Position numbers and translations under genes: made by a program
Shown: positions 9,401 through 19,398 of the stretch, in pieces
Layout: each line of letters opens with the position of its first letter
Position numbering within the stretch: the stretch's first letter is position 1
Notes under the pieces: model-generated
Told to the model about the DNA's origin: nothing
What the model saw: only the letters and a program-made list of their open reading frames with translations
Databases searched by the model: none
NCBI GenBank assembly: GCA_021845905.1
Contig: JAJZVA010000013.1
Location: 1 to 64,000, forward strand
Source of the DNA: Pseudomonadota bacterium
Lineage (GTDB): Bacteria > Pseudomonadota > Alphaproteobacteria > Micavibrionales > UBA2020
Direction of reading: 5' to 3'
Length of the DNA: 64,000 nt

Positions 9401-10212
9401 TCCGCCTTGTATCCTTTCAGGAAAATCCCGAATTTGTCCGCGGCGGCCACGGTCTCTTCACGATCGACGATCAACGACGCGCCCGCCTCGACGGCAATGC
9501 CTTCAAGCCCGGCCTCATACGCAAGCTGAACGGTGCGCAGGCCGACCGTCGGCAAATCGAGACGGTTGTCCTGTTGCGGCTTGCATCCTTTGACGAGCAC
9601 GCCGCCACGGCCTTTTTTGCGCAAATCCTTGCAGCGTTTCAAAAGCGCATCGGTTCCTTCCACGGCTTCGAGGCCCAGAACGACGCCTTGCTGCACGACG
9701 GCCGTCTGGCCGATATCAAGCGCACCGAGCGTTTTTGCCGCTTTTATCCCATAGCGCAAATCTTCTTCATTTTCCGGAGATGGTTTTTTTGCGGTCAGAA
9801 CGCCCTCCGTCGTGATCAACCCGGGATCGACTTCATGCGCGCCCAAAATCTGAAACCCTTCTTTTTCGATTTCCTCCGCCACGGCGCGGAGCAACGCGTC
9901 ATCGCCCAGCGCGGCGGGTCCAAGGCGTGCAAAAAGCTGCAATGTGCGCATGTCCGGCTTCATTTCCAGCACGTTCGGCCTGTGGACGGAGCCCGCCAGC
10001 ACAATCGTATCCACGTTTTCCGCCTTGAGAACGGCGATGGCTTCATTGGTCGCGCCAAGCTTGACGAAACGGTGCGGCAGGCCGTCAAGCGCCTCTTTAT
10101 CCGCCTGCCCTTGCAACGCGAGCACAAAAAAATCCTTCCGCGTGTTTTGGCAGGCGCGAATAAGCTTCAAGGGCAGGCTTCCGCCGCCCGCGATAATTCC
10201 AAGGCGTGACAT
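9397..10212 (-). CDS. lpxI: UDP-2,3-diacylglucosamine pyrophosphatase, LpxI type
   Basis: LpxI hydrolyses UDP-2,3-diacylglucosamine to lipid X and UMP. It replaces LpxH in most alphaproteobacteria. The 271-residue protein begins with the typical GIIAGGGSLP and has the C-terminal block with VLVKGCKP, LPTVGLRTV and GIAVEAG. The start at 10212 has no good Shine-Dalgarno sequence, so a nearby promoter and leaderless or weak initiation are possible. It is separated from lpxA by 92 AT-rich nt, the only sizeable gap within the lipid A genes. It is coupled to lpxB by an ATGA overlap. Confidence 0.95.
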   Translation of the reverse strand: MSRLGIIAGGGSLPLKLIRACQNTRKDFFVLALQGQADKEALDGLPHRFVKLGATNEAIAVLKAENVDTIVLAGSVHRPNVLEMKPDMRTLQLFARLGPAALGDDALLRAVAEEIEKEGFQILGAHEVDPGLITTEGVLTAKKPSPENEEDLRYGIKAAKTLGALDIGQTAVVQQGVVLGLEAVEGTDALLKRCKDLRKKGRGGVLVKGCKPQQDNRLDLPTVGLRTVQLAYEAGLEGIAVEAGASLIVDREETVAAADKFGIFLKGYKAE

Positions 10213-10304
10213 GATGAATCATCATATACTTAAGGTATTGCTTTTTAAAGGTTTTTATTATTTTACAAAAAACCTAAAGAGATTTGAAAATGACCAAAGC
10301 GGAT
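10213..10304 (-). promoter_or_regulatory. AT-rich gap between lpxA and lpxI
   Basis: In the transcript this gap can form a weak stem AGGTTTTT / AAAAACCT over an AT-rich loop, about 50 nt downstream of the lpxA stop. It may attenuate transcription or hold a secondary promoter for lpxI-lpxB-asmA. The stem is AT-rich, so the call is tentative. Confidence 0.3.
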
Positions 10305-11105
10305 TTAGCCTGCGGGTTTAGCCTGCAATATAGAACGTCCTTCTCGCGCGCGAATGAAATCGATGATGCGCATGACGGGCTCGTCGCCACTGAAAGTGTC
10401 CGCCGCCTTCTCCGTGCGCTCCGCCAGTGTATCGCTCGCATCCTCAAAGATCGACTTGAAAGCCTTGAGAAGCGCGCGGATCTGATCTTTGCTGAAACCG
10501 CGCCGTTCGAGACCCACATAATTCAATCCTGCGAGATGCGCCCTTTCGCCCTTGACCAGACCAAAGGGGATGACGTCGTTCTCCACGCCTGACATGCCGC
10601 CGATCATCGCATGCGCGCCAATGCGGACGAACTGGTGCACCGCCGAAAGACCGCCAAGGACGCAATAATCCCCGACATGCACATGCCCTGCCAGCGTCGC
10701 ATTGTTCGCCATGATGACGTTGTTTCCGATCACGCAGTCATGCGCGACATGCGAGGCCGTCATGAACAGGCAGTTGTCGCCTATGGCTGTTTTCAGCCCG
10801 CCGCCCGCCGTGCCGGGATTCATCGTCACATGCTCGCGGATGGTATTGCGCTTGCCGATGATGAGTTCCGATTTCTCGCCCGCGAACTTCAAATCCTGCG
10901 GCGCATGGCCGAGAGATGCGAAAGGGTAAACAACCGTTCCTTCACCGATGGTCGTGTAACCCGCGATGACGGCGTGGGATTTCAGATCCACCCCATCTCC
11001 AAGTTTCACGTTCGCTCCAACCACGCAATAAGGCCCGATTTTGACGTCCGCGCCCAACGCCGCGCCGTCTTCTATGACGGCTGTTGGATGAATGTTTTTC
11101 GTCAT
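10305..11105 (-). CDS. lpxA: UDP-N-acetylglucosamine O-acyltransferase
   Basis: LpxA adds a 3-hydroxyacyl chain from acyl-ACP to UDP-GlcNAc, the first step of lipid A synthesis. The first two thirds are left-handed beta-helix hexapeptide repeats. The catalytic histidine lies in [10 protein letters not shown], and the C-terminal helical part has GLERRGFS. The ORF track extends upstream to 11177, but the conserved N-terminus (TKNIHPTA) starts at the ATG at 11105, which overlaps the fabZ stop as ATGA. This gives 266 residues, the normal length. Acyl-chain specificity cannot be judged reliably. Confidence 0.96.
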   Translation of the reverse strand: MTKNIHPTAVIEDGAALGADVKIGPYCVVGANVKLGDGVDLKSHAVIAGYTTIGEGTVVYPFASLGHAPQDLKFAGEKSELIIGKRNTIREHVTMNPGTAGGGLKTAIGDNCLFMTASHVAHDCVIGNNVIMANNATLAGHVHVGDYCVLGGLSAVHQFVRIGAHAMIGGMSGVENDVIPFGLVKGERAHLAGLNYVGLERRGFSKDQIRALLKAFKSIFEDASDTLAERTEKAADTFSGDEPVMRIIDFIRAREGRSILQAKPAG

Positions 11106-11554
11106 GCCTCGCCGTCCATGATCATCGCCGTGACCTGCGCCTCGGCGGCCAGATCCGCGCCGACGCGCGCCTCGCACCTGAAGCGCCAGACGTTGCGGCG
11201 GTTTTGCTCTTTTTTCACATGAATATGCAGCGTATCGCCCGGCGTGACCGGCTTGCGGAACTTCGCGCCGTCGATCGCCATGAAATAAACCAGCTTGCCT
11301 TCAAGCGATTCCCCCGCCGAGTGCACGACAAGCGCGGCCGAAGTTTGCGCCATCGCCTCGATGATCAGCACGCCCGGCATGACCGGCGCGCCCGGAAAGT
11401 GGCCTTGAAAAAAATTCTCGTTGATCGTGACGTTCTTGAGACCGATGGCGCTTTCGTTCGGCACGATGTCCATCACCCTGTCGATCAGCAAAAGCGGATA
11501 ACGGTGCGGAATCATCTTCATGATCTGCCGGATATCTATGATTGCGTCGCTCAT
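11102..11554 (-). CDS. fabZ: 3-hydroxyacyl-[acyl-carrier-protein] dehydratase FabZ
   Basis: FabZ dehydrates 3-hydroxyacyl-ACP in type II fatty acid synthesis. The 150-residue hot-dog protein carries the catalytic pair in [11 protein letters not shown] (His52) and LIIEAMAQ (Glu66). It sits between lpxD and lpxA as in many Gram-negative bacteria. There it competes for the same 3-hydroxyacyl-ACP pool used by LpxA and LpxD, so co-expression balances phospholipid and lipid A. Both ends overlap their neighbours by ATGA. Confidence 0.97.
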   Translation of the reverse strand: MSDAIIDIRQIMKMIPHRYPLLLIDRVMDIVPNESAIGLKNVTINENFFQGHFPGAPVMPGVLIIEAMAQTSAALVVHSAGESLEGKLVYFMAIDGAKFRKPVTPGDTLHIHVKKEQNRRNVWRFRCEARVGADLAAEAQVTAMIMDGEA

Positions 11555-12582
11555 GCCTCGTCTCCTTTTTTTGCCGCCAGTTTGGCCAGTATGGCCGTCT
11601 GCTTCATGCTTTGCCGGATCGGCACGGCGGGTGAGCCCATGACCTCCGTGCGGTCGGGAACGTCACGCATCAATCCCGATTGCGCGGCGATCTTTACGCC
11701 GCTGCCAATCTTTATATGCCCGGCAAGCCCTGCCTGACCGCCGATCATCGTATAATCTCCCACTTGCGTCGAGCCTGAAATACCGACCTGCGCGACGATC
11801 ACGCAATATTTCCCGACCTTCACGTTATGCGCGATCTGCACGAGATTGTCGATCCGCGTGCCTTGTCCGATCACCGTATCCGGCCCCGCGCCGCGGTCCA
11901 CCGTCGTGTTGGCGCCGATCTCGACGTCGGATTCGATGATCACGCGGCCAAGTTGCGGCACGGCGGTAAATCCCGTCGCGGGATCGATGGCGAAGCCGAA
12001 GCCTTGCCGCCCAACGCAGACGCCGTGGTGCAGACGGACTTTATCCCCGATCAAAGCATGGCTGACCATGACATGCGGCCCGATGTCGCAATCGTCTCCG
12101 ATCTCGACGCCCTGCCTGATAACGGCATGCGCCTGAACGCGGCACCGCGCGCCGATTTGAACATGCGGCCCGATAACGACGCCATCCTCGATCGTGCAAT
12201 CCGCACCGATCTTCGCCGAAGCGTCGATGACGGCGGAAGACGCAATCCGCGCTTCCGGTTTTTCCGGCGGATAGAACATCCGCGCCGCGACGGCATAAGC
12301 CTTGTAAGGGTTTTTGTTCGTCAGGCATACGGTGCCCGAGGGCGCGTATTGCGCCAGCTCCGGCCGCACGAAACAGGCGCCCGCTTTGGTCGATTTGAAA
12401 ACGTCGGCGTATTTTTTATTGTCGAGAAAACTGAGCTGGTCTTTTTCCGCCGATTCCAGCGGCGCAACATCCGTCATCACGAGGCCGCCATGCGACGGGT
12501 CGGACAAGTCCGAACCCGTCGCTCTGGCAAGCTCGCTTAAAGGAAACGCGCCAGCAAGTGTAAAGAAACGCCGGTCAGCCAT
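11551..12582 (-). CDS. lpxD: UDP-3-O-(3-hydroxyacyl)glucosamine N-acyltransferase
   Basis: LpxD adds the second, amide-linked 3-hydroxyacyl chain in lipid A synthesis. The 343-residue protein has an N-terminal uridine-binding domain (about 1-105), a long left-handed beta-helix of hexapeptide repeats (about 110-310) and a C-terminal helix. The catalytic histidine is His252 in VQIAHNV. The substrate-binding region [12 protein letters not shown] is conserved. It lies 23 nt downstream of ompH and overlaps fabZ by ATGA. Confidence 0.97.
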   Translation of the reverse strand: MADRRFFTLAGAFPLSELARATGSDLSDPSHGGLVMTDVAPLESAEKDQLSFLDNKKYADVFKSTKAGACFVRPELAQYAPSGTVCLTNKNPYKAYAVAARMFYPPEKPEARIASSAVIDASAKIGADCTIEDGVVIGPHVQIGARCRVQAHAVIRQGVEIGDDCDIGPHVMVSHALIGDKVRLHHGVCVGRQGFGFAIDPATGFTAVPQLGRVIIESDVEIGANTTVDRGAGPDTVIGQGTRIDNLVQIAHNVKVGKYCVIVAQVGISGSTQVGDYTMIGGQAGLAGHIKIGSGVKIAAQSGLMRDVPDRTEVMGSPAVPIRQSMKQTAILAKLAAKKGDEA

Positions 12583-12605
12583 TCTCTTTTCTGCTCTGCG
12601 CAGGC

Positions 12606-13205
12606 TTATTTGCCGCCGGCACTGGCAGCCGCGGAAACGGCTTCGGCAGCCTTTTTCCAGTCAACGCGAATGCTTCTGTCTTTTTCGTTCATCTGCTTGA
12701 TGACCGCGTCCGTCATGTCCATATCGGGCGTCGACATCATCACCGCGTCATCGGTGAACACTGCTGAATAGTGCTTTTCCTTGGCGATGTGGGCGACGAT
12801 CTGCGCGGCGGAATGACGCAGTTCGTTCATGGCGTTGCTGAACGCCTGATCGAGTATCTGCCTGCGGTCCTGCACCATCTTCTGGCCGGAGATGACTTGT
12901 TCCTCTATGCCTTTTTGCTTGTCTTCAAAAGCGCTCTTGGAAAGGGTGTCTTTTTGCTTTTCGAGGGCTTCTTCGGAAGAACGGATCTTGTCTTCTTCCC
13001 TTGCGATCTCCGCCTGATAGCTCTTCCGCTTGGCATCCATCTGCTTGAAAATGCTCTTGGCCGCATCGGTTGTTTGCAGGACACGGTTCATGTCGACGAC
13101 GCCGAACGTCTGTCCGCTCATCGGAGCCGCCGCGAAAGCGGGAAGAGAAAGCGCCGTCATCGCCGTAACGCCCAGTACCATAACAGTCTTTGTAATCGTT
13201 TTCAT
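12606..13205 (-). CDS. ompH: OmpH/Skp-family periplasmic chaperone
   Basis: This is a 199-residue exported protein. It has a signal peptide with a hydrophobic core and an Ala-rich cleavage site (LPAFAAAP, around residue 25). The OmpH domain follows, with the typical start [11 protein letters not shown] and a long charged coiled coil (about 60-135). Skp/OmpH trimers hold unfolded outer-membrane proteins in the periplasm and deliver them to BamA. The position directly after bamA, as in many Proteobacteria, supports this. An Ala-rich C-terminal tail extends past the Skp core, which makes it slightly longer than E. coli Skp. Confidence 0.92.
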   Translation of the reverse strand: MKTITKTVMVLGVTAMTALSLPAFAAAPMSGQTFGVVDMNRVLQTTDAAKSIFKQMDAKRKSYQAEIAREEDKIRSSEEALEKQKDTLSKSAFEDKQKGIEEQVISGQKMVQDRRQILDQAFSNAMNELRHSAAQIVAHIAKEKHYSAVFTDDAVMMSTPDMDMTDAVIKQMNEKDRSIRVDWKKAAEAVSAAASAGGK

Positions 13206-13239
13206 TTTTTCCTCATATGTTGCTTGGTTTGTGGATTGT

Positions 13240-15558
13240 TCAGAACCTCGTGCCGAAACTAAACCTGAACTGCTGAACCTTGTCGTAGCTTTCCTTCTTG
13301 ATCGGCCTGGCGAAATCGATGCTCATCGGCCCCATGGGAGACTGCCATGAAAAGCCGACGCCGACGGAAACGCGCGGACTACTTGAATTCTGTATGCCTG
13401 AGCCCGTTTCATTCAAGGACCAAAGGCTGCCAAAATCCGTGAAGGCATGCGCGGTCACGCCAAGATCCGGCGGCAATCCCGTCGGAAATTGGAGCTGGAC
13501 CGTGCCGCGGTAATATTTGTTGCCGCCGAGCGAATCCTCGCTGGCGAAGTCGCGCGGGCCGACGCCGGCATCGGCAAAACCGCGCAACGTATCGCCGCCG
13601 AGGAAGAAGCGCTCATTGATGCGCACCGTTTTTCCGCCCCATCCGTGGACGTAGCCCGCGTCGCCAAGGAAGCTCAAAACCCACTGGTGGGCGATCGGGT
13701 AATAATAAGTGCCGCCCGTATCGAATTTATAATAACGCGCGTTGCCGCCGGGAACCGCGACTTCTGTCATGAAGTGCGTGATAAAACCGGAGGTCGGCTC
13801 GATCTTGCTGTCGCGTGCGTCGTAGGTCAGTGTTTGCGAGATCGCGGCGGTCGTGTAGCGGCCCGCCTGCTCCTGAATGTAGATGGACGCGTTCGGGGCG
13901 ATGCCGCTGACATTGTCCGCCTCCCATCTCAGGCCCAGATCCTGCCGCAATCTTTCAGAGAGCGGATAGCCGAAGCGCAACCCCATGCCCGCCTTGCTGT
14001 AATTGTACGAGCTTTGAATTTGCAAATCCTGCGTGACGTTGAACAGGTCGATTCCCGCCGTCATGTTGCGGTCCATGAAATAAGGATCCGTGTAACTGAA
14101 ATCGAATTGCGTCATCTTCGCGGCCAGCATCGCCGACAGGGAAACCTGCCGCCCCGTGCCGAGAAAGTTGTTTTCCTTGATGGTGAAGTCGGCCAGCGGG
14201 CCGTCCGTCGTCGAATAACCGCCGCCCAGCGACAGCTCGCCGGTCGATTTTTCCGTGACGTTGACGTCGACGTTGGTTTCGTTCGGCGCCGTGCCTGGAA
14301 CGGCCTTGACCTTGACGTTGCCGAAGAAGCCGAGGTTCTTGATGCGCGTTTCGGATTCCTTGAGCTTGCTCTTGTTGAACGGATCGCCTTCGACCAACAG
14401 CATCTGGCGGCGGATGACGGAATCTTCGGTGCGCGTGTTGCCGCTGATGTTGATGTCGTGAACGAAGGTTTTCTGCCCTTCGTTGATGGTGAAGGTGATA
14501 GCGACCGTATGTGTCTGACGGTCGGGCACGACGCCCGGCTGGATATCGACGAAGGCGAACTGGTGATTGCCGAGGGAATCCGTCATCTTGATGACAGAAC
14601 GCTCGATCTCGTCCATTTTATACCAGTCGCCCGTATGGATGGTGACGACCTTGTTCAGAAAATCAGGATTGAGCCCGGCGATGTTGCTTTTGATATCGAC
14701 GGAGCCGACCTTGTAACGCTGGCCTTCATGGATCGAGAAGGTCAGGATGAAGCTTTTGCGGTCGGGCGAAAGCTGCGCCACGGCGGCGCGCACATGGAAC
14801 CCGGCATAGCCGTGATTGAGGTAAAAGCGACGCAACAGTTCCTGGTCATAGGCAAAGCGGTCCTGATCGTAGGTGTCGTCGTGGCTCCAGAACCTGTACC
14901 AGCGTTCCTCGCGGCTACGGATGATGGTTTTCAGCGCATCGGCGCTGAACCTTCTGTTGCCGATGAAATTGATGCGCGAGATGAGAGTCTCCGGCCCTTC
15001 GGTGATCTTGAAGATCAGGTTGACGCGGTTCTGGCTCAGCTTGATGATTTGCGGATCGATCACCGCGGAAAAGCGTCCGCTCAGACGGTAGATTTCCTGC
15101 AATCGCTCGACATCGGCCTGCACCTTGGTGCGCGTCAGCACCATGCGCGCCCGCAGCTGAATTTCGGATTTCAGGTCGTCGGTCTTGAGCTTTTTGTTGC
15201 CTTCGAAGCGGATCTCGTTGATCAGCGGATTTTCCGTGACCTTGATGACGAGATCATGCCCGTCCTGATGCATAGACACATCGGCGAACAAGCCCGTGGC
15301 ATAGAGGCTTTTCAGCGAACTGTCGATCAGCGACTGGTTGAATGGGTCGCCTTTCTGGATATTGATATAGGAAAGAACCGTCGAGGTTTCGATCCGCTGG
15401 TTGCCTTCCACCACGATGTTCTGGATGACGTTGGCGGACGCATGCGCCTTATGCGACGGCGCGGCGGCGGCGATTTGAAGGACGCCCGGAGCGCCCAGCC
15501 ATAAGACCGAGAGCGCCAGAGACATCAGAACACTTCTGAAAGACAAGAGTTTTTTCAT
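13240..15558 (-). CDS. bamA: Outer-membrane protein assembly factor BamA
   Basis: BamA is the central Omp85 subunit that inserts beta-barrel proteins into the outer membrane. The 772-residue protein has a signal peptide, five POTRA domains (about 45-420) and a C-terminal 16-stranded barrel. The conserved lid-lock motif appears as LRGF within GDTLRGFADAG. The protein ends in Phe (FSFGTRF), the usual beta-signal. It lies between rseP and ompH, the classical arrangement. Nothing in the reading frame looks broken. Confidence 0.97.
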   Translation of the reverse strand: MKKLLSFRSVLMSLALSVLWLGAPGVLQIAAAAPSHKAHASANVIQNIVVEGNQRIETSTVLSYINIQKGDPFNQSLIDSSLKSLYATGLFADVSMHQDGHDLVIKVTENPLINEIRFEGNKKLKTDDLKSEIQLRARMVLTRTKVQADVERLQEIYRLSGRFSAVIDPQIIKLSQNRVNLIFKITEGPETLISRINFIGNRRFSADALKTIIRSREERWYRFWSHDDTYDQDRFAYDQELLRRFYLNHGYAGFHVRAAVAQLSPDRKSFILTFSIHEGQRYKVGSVDIKSNIAGLNPDFLNKVVTIHTGDWYKMDEIERSVIKMTDSLGNHQFAFVDIQPGVVPDRQTHTVAITFTINEGQKTFVHDINISGNTRTEDSVIRRQMLLVEGDPFNKSKLKESETRIKNLGFFGNVKVKAVPGTAPNETNVDVNVTEKSTGELSLGGGYSTTDGPLADFTIKENNFLGTGRQVSLSAMLAAKMTQFDFSYTDPYFMDRNMTAGIDLFNVTQDLQIQSSYNYSKAGMGLRFGYPLSERLRQDLGLRWEADNVSGIAPNASIYIQEQAGRYTTAAISQTLTYDARDSKIEPTSGFITHFMTEVAVPGGNARYYKFDTGGTYYYPIAHQWVLSFLGDAGYVHGWGGKTVRINERFFLGGDTLRGFADAGVGPRDFASEDSLGGNKYYRGTVQLQFPTGLPPDLGVTAHAFTDFGSLWSLNETGSGIQNSSSPRVSVGVGFSWQSPMGPMSIDFARPIKKESYDKVQQFRFSFGTRF

Positions 15559-15580
15559 TTATTCAATTATGGCTTCCGGT

Positions 15581-16777
15581 TCAGAAGATGTGATGTTTGA
15601 CGTATGAGATAATTTTCAGCTGAATCATGTCGTTCCATGTCGAGAACAGCATAATACCAAGTATAAACGTCAAGCCAACCCTTAAAGCGTATTCCTGAAA
15701 GCGTTCGCCCGGCGGCTTGCCTCTTATTTTTTCCATAGCGTAAAAGGCCAAATGCCCACCATCCAGCATCGGCACGGGCAGGAAATTGATAAGCCCGAGA
15801 TTGACGGACAACAGCGCGGCGAAAGAAATCAGAGAAATTATACCTTGCTGGGCGAAATCGCCCGCGTAAGCGCCAATGCGCAGAATGCCGCCCAGTTCAT
15901 CCGTGCTGCGCGTGCCGTCGATCATCTGCCAGATGGCCTTGAGCGTGTCTCTGGCAATGCCCCACACGTCCTCGTTCGCGGCGATGAAGGCTGAAACGAG
16001 CGTATGCTTTTTCATCGCAGACCCCTTGGGTGGCGCGTAGATACCCAGTTGCCCGCGCTCACTTTCGAAGCCGAAGCGGTCTTTCTCATGGATAAGCGCC
16101 GGCGTGACGCGCATCGTCACGACTTTTTTGCTCCACGCGTCCTTGCCGATGGAATGCACCAGACGGATGACGATCGGCTTGTCCAGATTCACGGAAACGA
16201 ACTGAACCATATCCTGAAAGCGGTATATCTTCGTGTCGTCGAGGTAGAGAATTTTGTCGTCCGGGCGGATGCCCGCCTTGTCGGCAGGCGAGCCGACCAT
16301 CAGCTTGCCGACGACCGGCGGCGTGTAAGGCTGACCGACGAAGGTATAAAGCCCCGTCAGGATGAAGATCGCGAAAATGAAATTGACCGTGGGGCCCGCC
16401 GCGACAATCGCCGAGCGCTTGCCGATCGGCTGGCTGTAAAACGCCACCTTCTTTTCTTCTTCGGTCAGCGGCGTCTTGTCTTCATCTTCATGCCGCGCGC
16501 TGGAAGGATCCATGTCGCCGAACATCTGCACATACCCGCCGAACGGTAGCCAGCTGATTTTCCAGCGGGTGCCGGCCTTGTTCGTCCAGCCGAAAATTTC
16601 CTTGCCGAAGCCGATGGAGAAGGTCTCGACCTTGACGCCGCACATCCGCGCGACGATGTAGTGACCCCATTCATGCACGAACACGAGGACGCTCAAAACG
16701 ATGACGAACGGGATGACATAAACTGTCACGAAATGTTCCGGCGCCGCCAGAAATTTATGATAGAGATCCATGAACAT
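15581..16777 (-). CDS. rseP: Site-2 intramembrane zinc metalloprotease RseP
   Basis: This is an M50 protease that cleaves anti-sigma factors or remnant signal peptides within the membrane. The zinc motif HEWGH (His35-His39) is inside the first membrane segment. A PDZ domain follows (about 135-195, with GSPADKAGIRPDDKIL). The second catalytic motif PVPMLDGGH is near residue 340 in a C-terminal membrane segment. The length of 398 residues suggests one PDZ domain rather than the two of E. coli RseP. It sits between dxr and bamA, the standard envelope-gene order. ATG 16771 is an alternative start. Confidence 0.94.
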   Translation of the reverse strand: MFMDLYHKFLAAPEHFVTVYVIPFVIVLSVLVFVHEWGHYIVARMCGVKVETFSIGFGKEIFGWTNKAGTRWKISWLPFGGYVQMFGDMDPSSARHEDEDKTPLTEEEKKVAFYSQPIGKRSAIVAAGPTVNFIFAIFILTGLYTFVGQPYTPPVVGKLMVGSPADKAGIRPDDKILYLDDTKIYRFQDMVQFVSVNLDKPIVIRLVHSIGKDAWSKKVVTMRVTPALIHEKDRFGFESERGQLGIYAPPKGSAMKKHTLVSAFIAANEDVWGIARDTLKAIWQMIDGTRSTDELGGILRIGAYAGDFAQQGIISLISFAALLSVNLGLINFLPVPMLDGGHLAFYAMEKIRGKPPGERFQEYALRVGLTFILGIMLFSTWNDMIQLKIISYVKHHIF

Positions 16778-16813
16778 TTTAACGTATAGGCTTCCCCCGC
16801 CGTTTTCAGTGGT

Positions 16814-17971
16814 TCAGTTTACTCTGGAGATAACCGTCTCCGCAATACGCCGCGCATCGGTATCTGTTTGAAATATCGCCTCAAGGGAAGATACAGAAGG
16901 AATATTCGCCGTTTGTAAAGTCTCCTCGACAACACTTTCTATTTCAGAAAATTTCAGCCGCCGTGCCAGAAACGCCGCCACCGCCGCCTCATTTGCGGCA
17001 TTGAAAACGGTCGATGCGGCGGGGGAATGAGCCCGAAGCACATCCCGTGCCATTTTTACAGCGGGAAATCTAATTATATCAATTTGTTCAAATGATAAAT
17101 TAATCTGATTTTCGAAGCTTAAAGCATTCCCCGTCGTTTGCATGCGGTCCGGCCACGCCAGCGCATTGGCGATTGGCGTGCGCATATCCGCCGCACCCAT
17201 TTGAGACAAGATAGATCCATCGATATATTCAACCATAGAGTGAACGATGGACTGCGGGTGGATGACAACGTCTATTTCTTCATTTTTTACATTAAATAAA
17301 TAATGCGCTTCTATGACTTCCAAAGATTTATTCATCATCGTAGCGCTATCGACGGAGATCTTCCGGCCCATCGCCCACGTCGGATGCCTCACCGCCTGCT
17401 CTGGCGTGATTGCGGAGAGCTCCGCGCGCTGCTTTCTTAAAAACGGGCCGCCCGATGCTGTCAAAATCAGCCGTTTTATACCCGCGCGCTGCAGCGGATT
17501 GAACACCTGAAAAATGGCATTATGTTCACTATCAACCGGCAACAACGTCGTGCCGTGCTTTTCGACCGCCGCCATCATGAACGGCCCGGCGCAGACCAGC
17601 GATTCTTTGTTGGCGAGAGCGACGGCCGTGCCTTGCTCGATGGCGCGCAAGGTCGAGGATACGCCCGCCGCGCCGACGATTGCCGCCATGATCCAGTCCG
17701 CCGGAATGCCCGCCGCGTCGACAACGGCCTGATGCCCTGCCGCCGCCCGTATCTGCGTTCCCGCCAGAGCCTGCTTTAGCTCGCTATAAAGGCTTTCATC
17801 GGCGATGACGGCATGTTCCGCATTCAAGACGCGCGCCTGCTCCGCCAGAAGCTTCACGTTGGTATTGGCCGTAAGGGCGATGACTTTGAATTTATCCGGC
17901 TGGCTTGCGACAAGATCGATCGTGTTGCGCCCGACGGAGCCGGTCGATCCCAAAATGCTGACTTTTTTCAC
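16814..17971 (-). CDS. dxr: 1-deoxy-D-xylulose 5-phosphate reductoisomerase
   Basis: Dxr converts 1-deoxyxylulose 5-phosphate to 2-C-methylerythritol 4-phosphate with NADPH, the committed step of the MEP isoprenoid pathway. The 385-residue protein starts with the nucleotide-binding ILGSTGSVG. It contains the metal and substrate-binding block VDSEHNAIFQ and the conserved GRKISVDSATMMNK. It overlaps cdsA by ATGA. Isoprenoid supply for undecaprenyl phosphate (uppS, same run) is a direct use of its product. Confidence 0.97.
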   Translation of the reverse strand: MKKVSILGSTGSVGRNTIDLVASQPDKFKVIALTANTNVKLLAEQARVLNAEHAVIADESLYSELKQALAGTQIRAAAGHQAVVDAAGIPADWIMAAIVGAAGVSSTLRAIEQGTAVALANKESLVCAGPFMMAAVEKHGTTLLPVDSEHNAIFQVFNPLQRAGIKRLILTASGGPFLRKQRAELSAITPEQAVRHPTWAMGRKISVDSATMMNKSLEVIEAHYLFNVKNEEIDVVIHPQSIVHSMVEYIDGSILSQMGAADMRTPIANALAWPDRMQTTGNALSFENQINLSFEQIDIIRFPAVKMARDVLRAHSPAASTVFNAANEAAVAAFLARRLKFSEIESVVEETLQTANIPSVSSLEAIFQTDTDARRIAETVISRVN

Positions 17972-18660
17972 AGCGCGAACCCCGCGATCAACCCGAAGAT
18001 CAATGCGACGAGCAATAGCGCATCGATGCGGTCGAGCACGCCTCCATGGCCGGGGATGATCGTGCCGGTGTCTTTGATGCCGCTACGGCGCTTGAAGAAG
18101 GAAATCAGCAAATCGCCCGCCTGCCCGCACATGGCGAGCGCGAATCCCATGAGAGCGTAAGTGTAGGGCGAGAAATGGCCTATTGTTTCAGCATGAAACT
18201 TCGCCAGTGTCGCGGGGCACGCAAGGCCGCCCGCGACAAGCCCTGCGCCGACGCTACTGCCGATGAAGCCCGCCCATGTCTTTTTGGGGCTGACTTTGGG
18301 CGCGAGCTTCGGCCCGCCGATGGCGCGTCCGGAAAAATAAGCCGAGATATCACTCGCCCAGACGATCAGCAACAAAGTGAGCATATTGTAAAGGCCGTAG
18401 GCCGTGCCCACGCGCAGCCAGATCATCACCGCGCAGGAAGCCGCTATGTAACAGATGCCGAGAAACAAAAATGACAGGCGATATTTTTCTTCGGCTTTGA
18501 TCATCTTCGTCCATTCGGAAATGCCGATCGCCGTCGCCGCGCCCATCAATAAAATAAAAGCCACGCCGCCGAGATAAAGCGCGCCCAGCACGATGAAACC
18601 GAACATCGCCGCGCCGTGGATACGCGTCTTCAACCCGCTGTCCATGACGCCGGTTTTCAT
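17968..18660 (-). CDS. cdsA: Phosphatidate cytidylyltransferase
   Basis: CdsA makes CDP-diacylglycerol from phosphatidate and CTP for phospholipid synthesis in the inner membrane. The product is multi-pass, with several hydrophobic segments. The conserved blocks are DISAYFSGR, SPKKTWAGFIG and the C-terminal signature around GDLLISFFKRRSGIKDTG with GHGGVLDRID. The ORF track start at 18765 lies inside uppS and gives an Arg-rich, non-membrane extension. The ATG at 18660 overlaps the uppS stop as ATGA and gives 230 residues. I choose that start. Confidence 0.94.
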   Translation of the reverse strand: MKTGVMDSGLKTRIHGAAMFGFIVLGALYLGGVAFILLMGAATAIGISEWTKMIKAEEKYRLSFLFLGICYIAASCAVMIWLRVGTAYGLYNMLTLLLIVWASDISAYFSGRAIGGPKLAPKVSPKKTWAGFIGSSVGAGLVAGGLACPATLAKFHAETIGHFSPYTYALMGFALAMCGQAGDLLISFFKRRSGIKDTGTIIPGHGGVLDRIDALLLVALIFGLIAGFAL

Positions 18661-19394
18661 CCTTGCACGCCATGCGATTGCGCTGAAATGCCGCCATAAC
18701 GGCGCTCGCGGCCGGCAAAAAACGCGACGGCCCGCTCGAGGTCTTTCTTCGAAAAATCCGGCCACAGCGTATCGGTGAAATAAAGCTCGGCATAGGCCAT
18801 CTGCCAGAGGAGAAAATTGCTGATCCGGCTTTCGCCGCTGGTGCGGATCATCAGATCCGGGTCGGGAATGTCGCCGGTCATCATATGGCGCGAAAAGCTG
18901 TTTTCATCGATGCGCGCGATATCCGTTTCGCCCGCTTTCACTTGCCGCGCCAGCTCTTTCGCGGCAAAGACGATATCCTGCCGCCCGCCGTAGTTGAGCG
19001 CCAGCACGACGGTGATTTTCGCGTTGTCGCGGGTGAGGCTCTCGGCGTTTTCGATCAGCTTGACGATATCGAGCGGCAAGGCCGCGCGGTCGCCGATCAC
19101 CCTGATACGTGCGCCGTTTTTATGCAGTTCGGCGGTTTCCTTCTTGAGATAATAGCGCAAGAGGCTCATCAGGTCGGACACTTCGTCCGCCGGACGGTTC
19201 CAGTTTTCCGAGGAAAAAGCGAACAGTGTCAGGTAGGGAATGCCCAGTTCCCCCGCAGAGGTGACGACATGCCGCGCGGCTTCGGCGCCTTTGCGGTGGC
19301 CTTCGGTGCGGCTGAGGCCACGCGCCGTCGCCCATCGGCCGTTTCCGTCCATGATAATGGCGACGTGCTGCGGAATGTTCTGCGCGGAGGTCAT
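18657..19394 (-). CDS. uppS: Undecaprenyl diphosphate synthase
   Basis: UppS is a cis-prenyltransferase that elongates farnesyl diphosphate to C55 undecaprenyl diphosphate, the lipid carrier for peptidoglycan and O-antigen. The signature HVAIIMDGNGRWA is at the N-terminus. The FAFSSENWNRP block is in the middle, and RTSGESRISNFLLWQ near the C-terminus, all as in the family. The ATG at 19394 gives 245 residues and a 4-nt gap to frr. The upstream ATG at 19418 (253 residues, overlapping frr) is also possible, and neither has ideal ribosome-binding spacing. Confidence 0.95.
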   Translation of the reverse strand: MTSAQNIPQHVAIIMDGNGRWATARGLSRTEGHRKGAEAARHVVTSAGELGIPYLTLFAFSSENWNRPADEVSDLMSLLRYYLKKETAELHKNGARIRVIGDRAALPLDIVKLIENAESLTRDNAKITVVLALNYGGRQDIVFAAKELARQVKAGETDIARIDENSFSRHMMTGDIPDPDLMIRTSGESRISNFLLWQMAYAELYFTDTLWPDFSKKDLERAVAFFAGRERRYGGISAQSHGVQG

Positions 19395-19398
19395 TTCC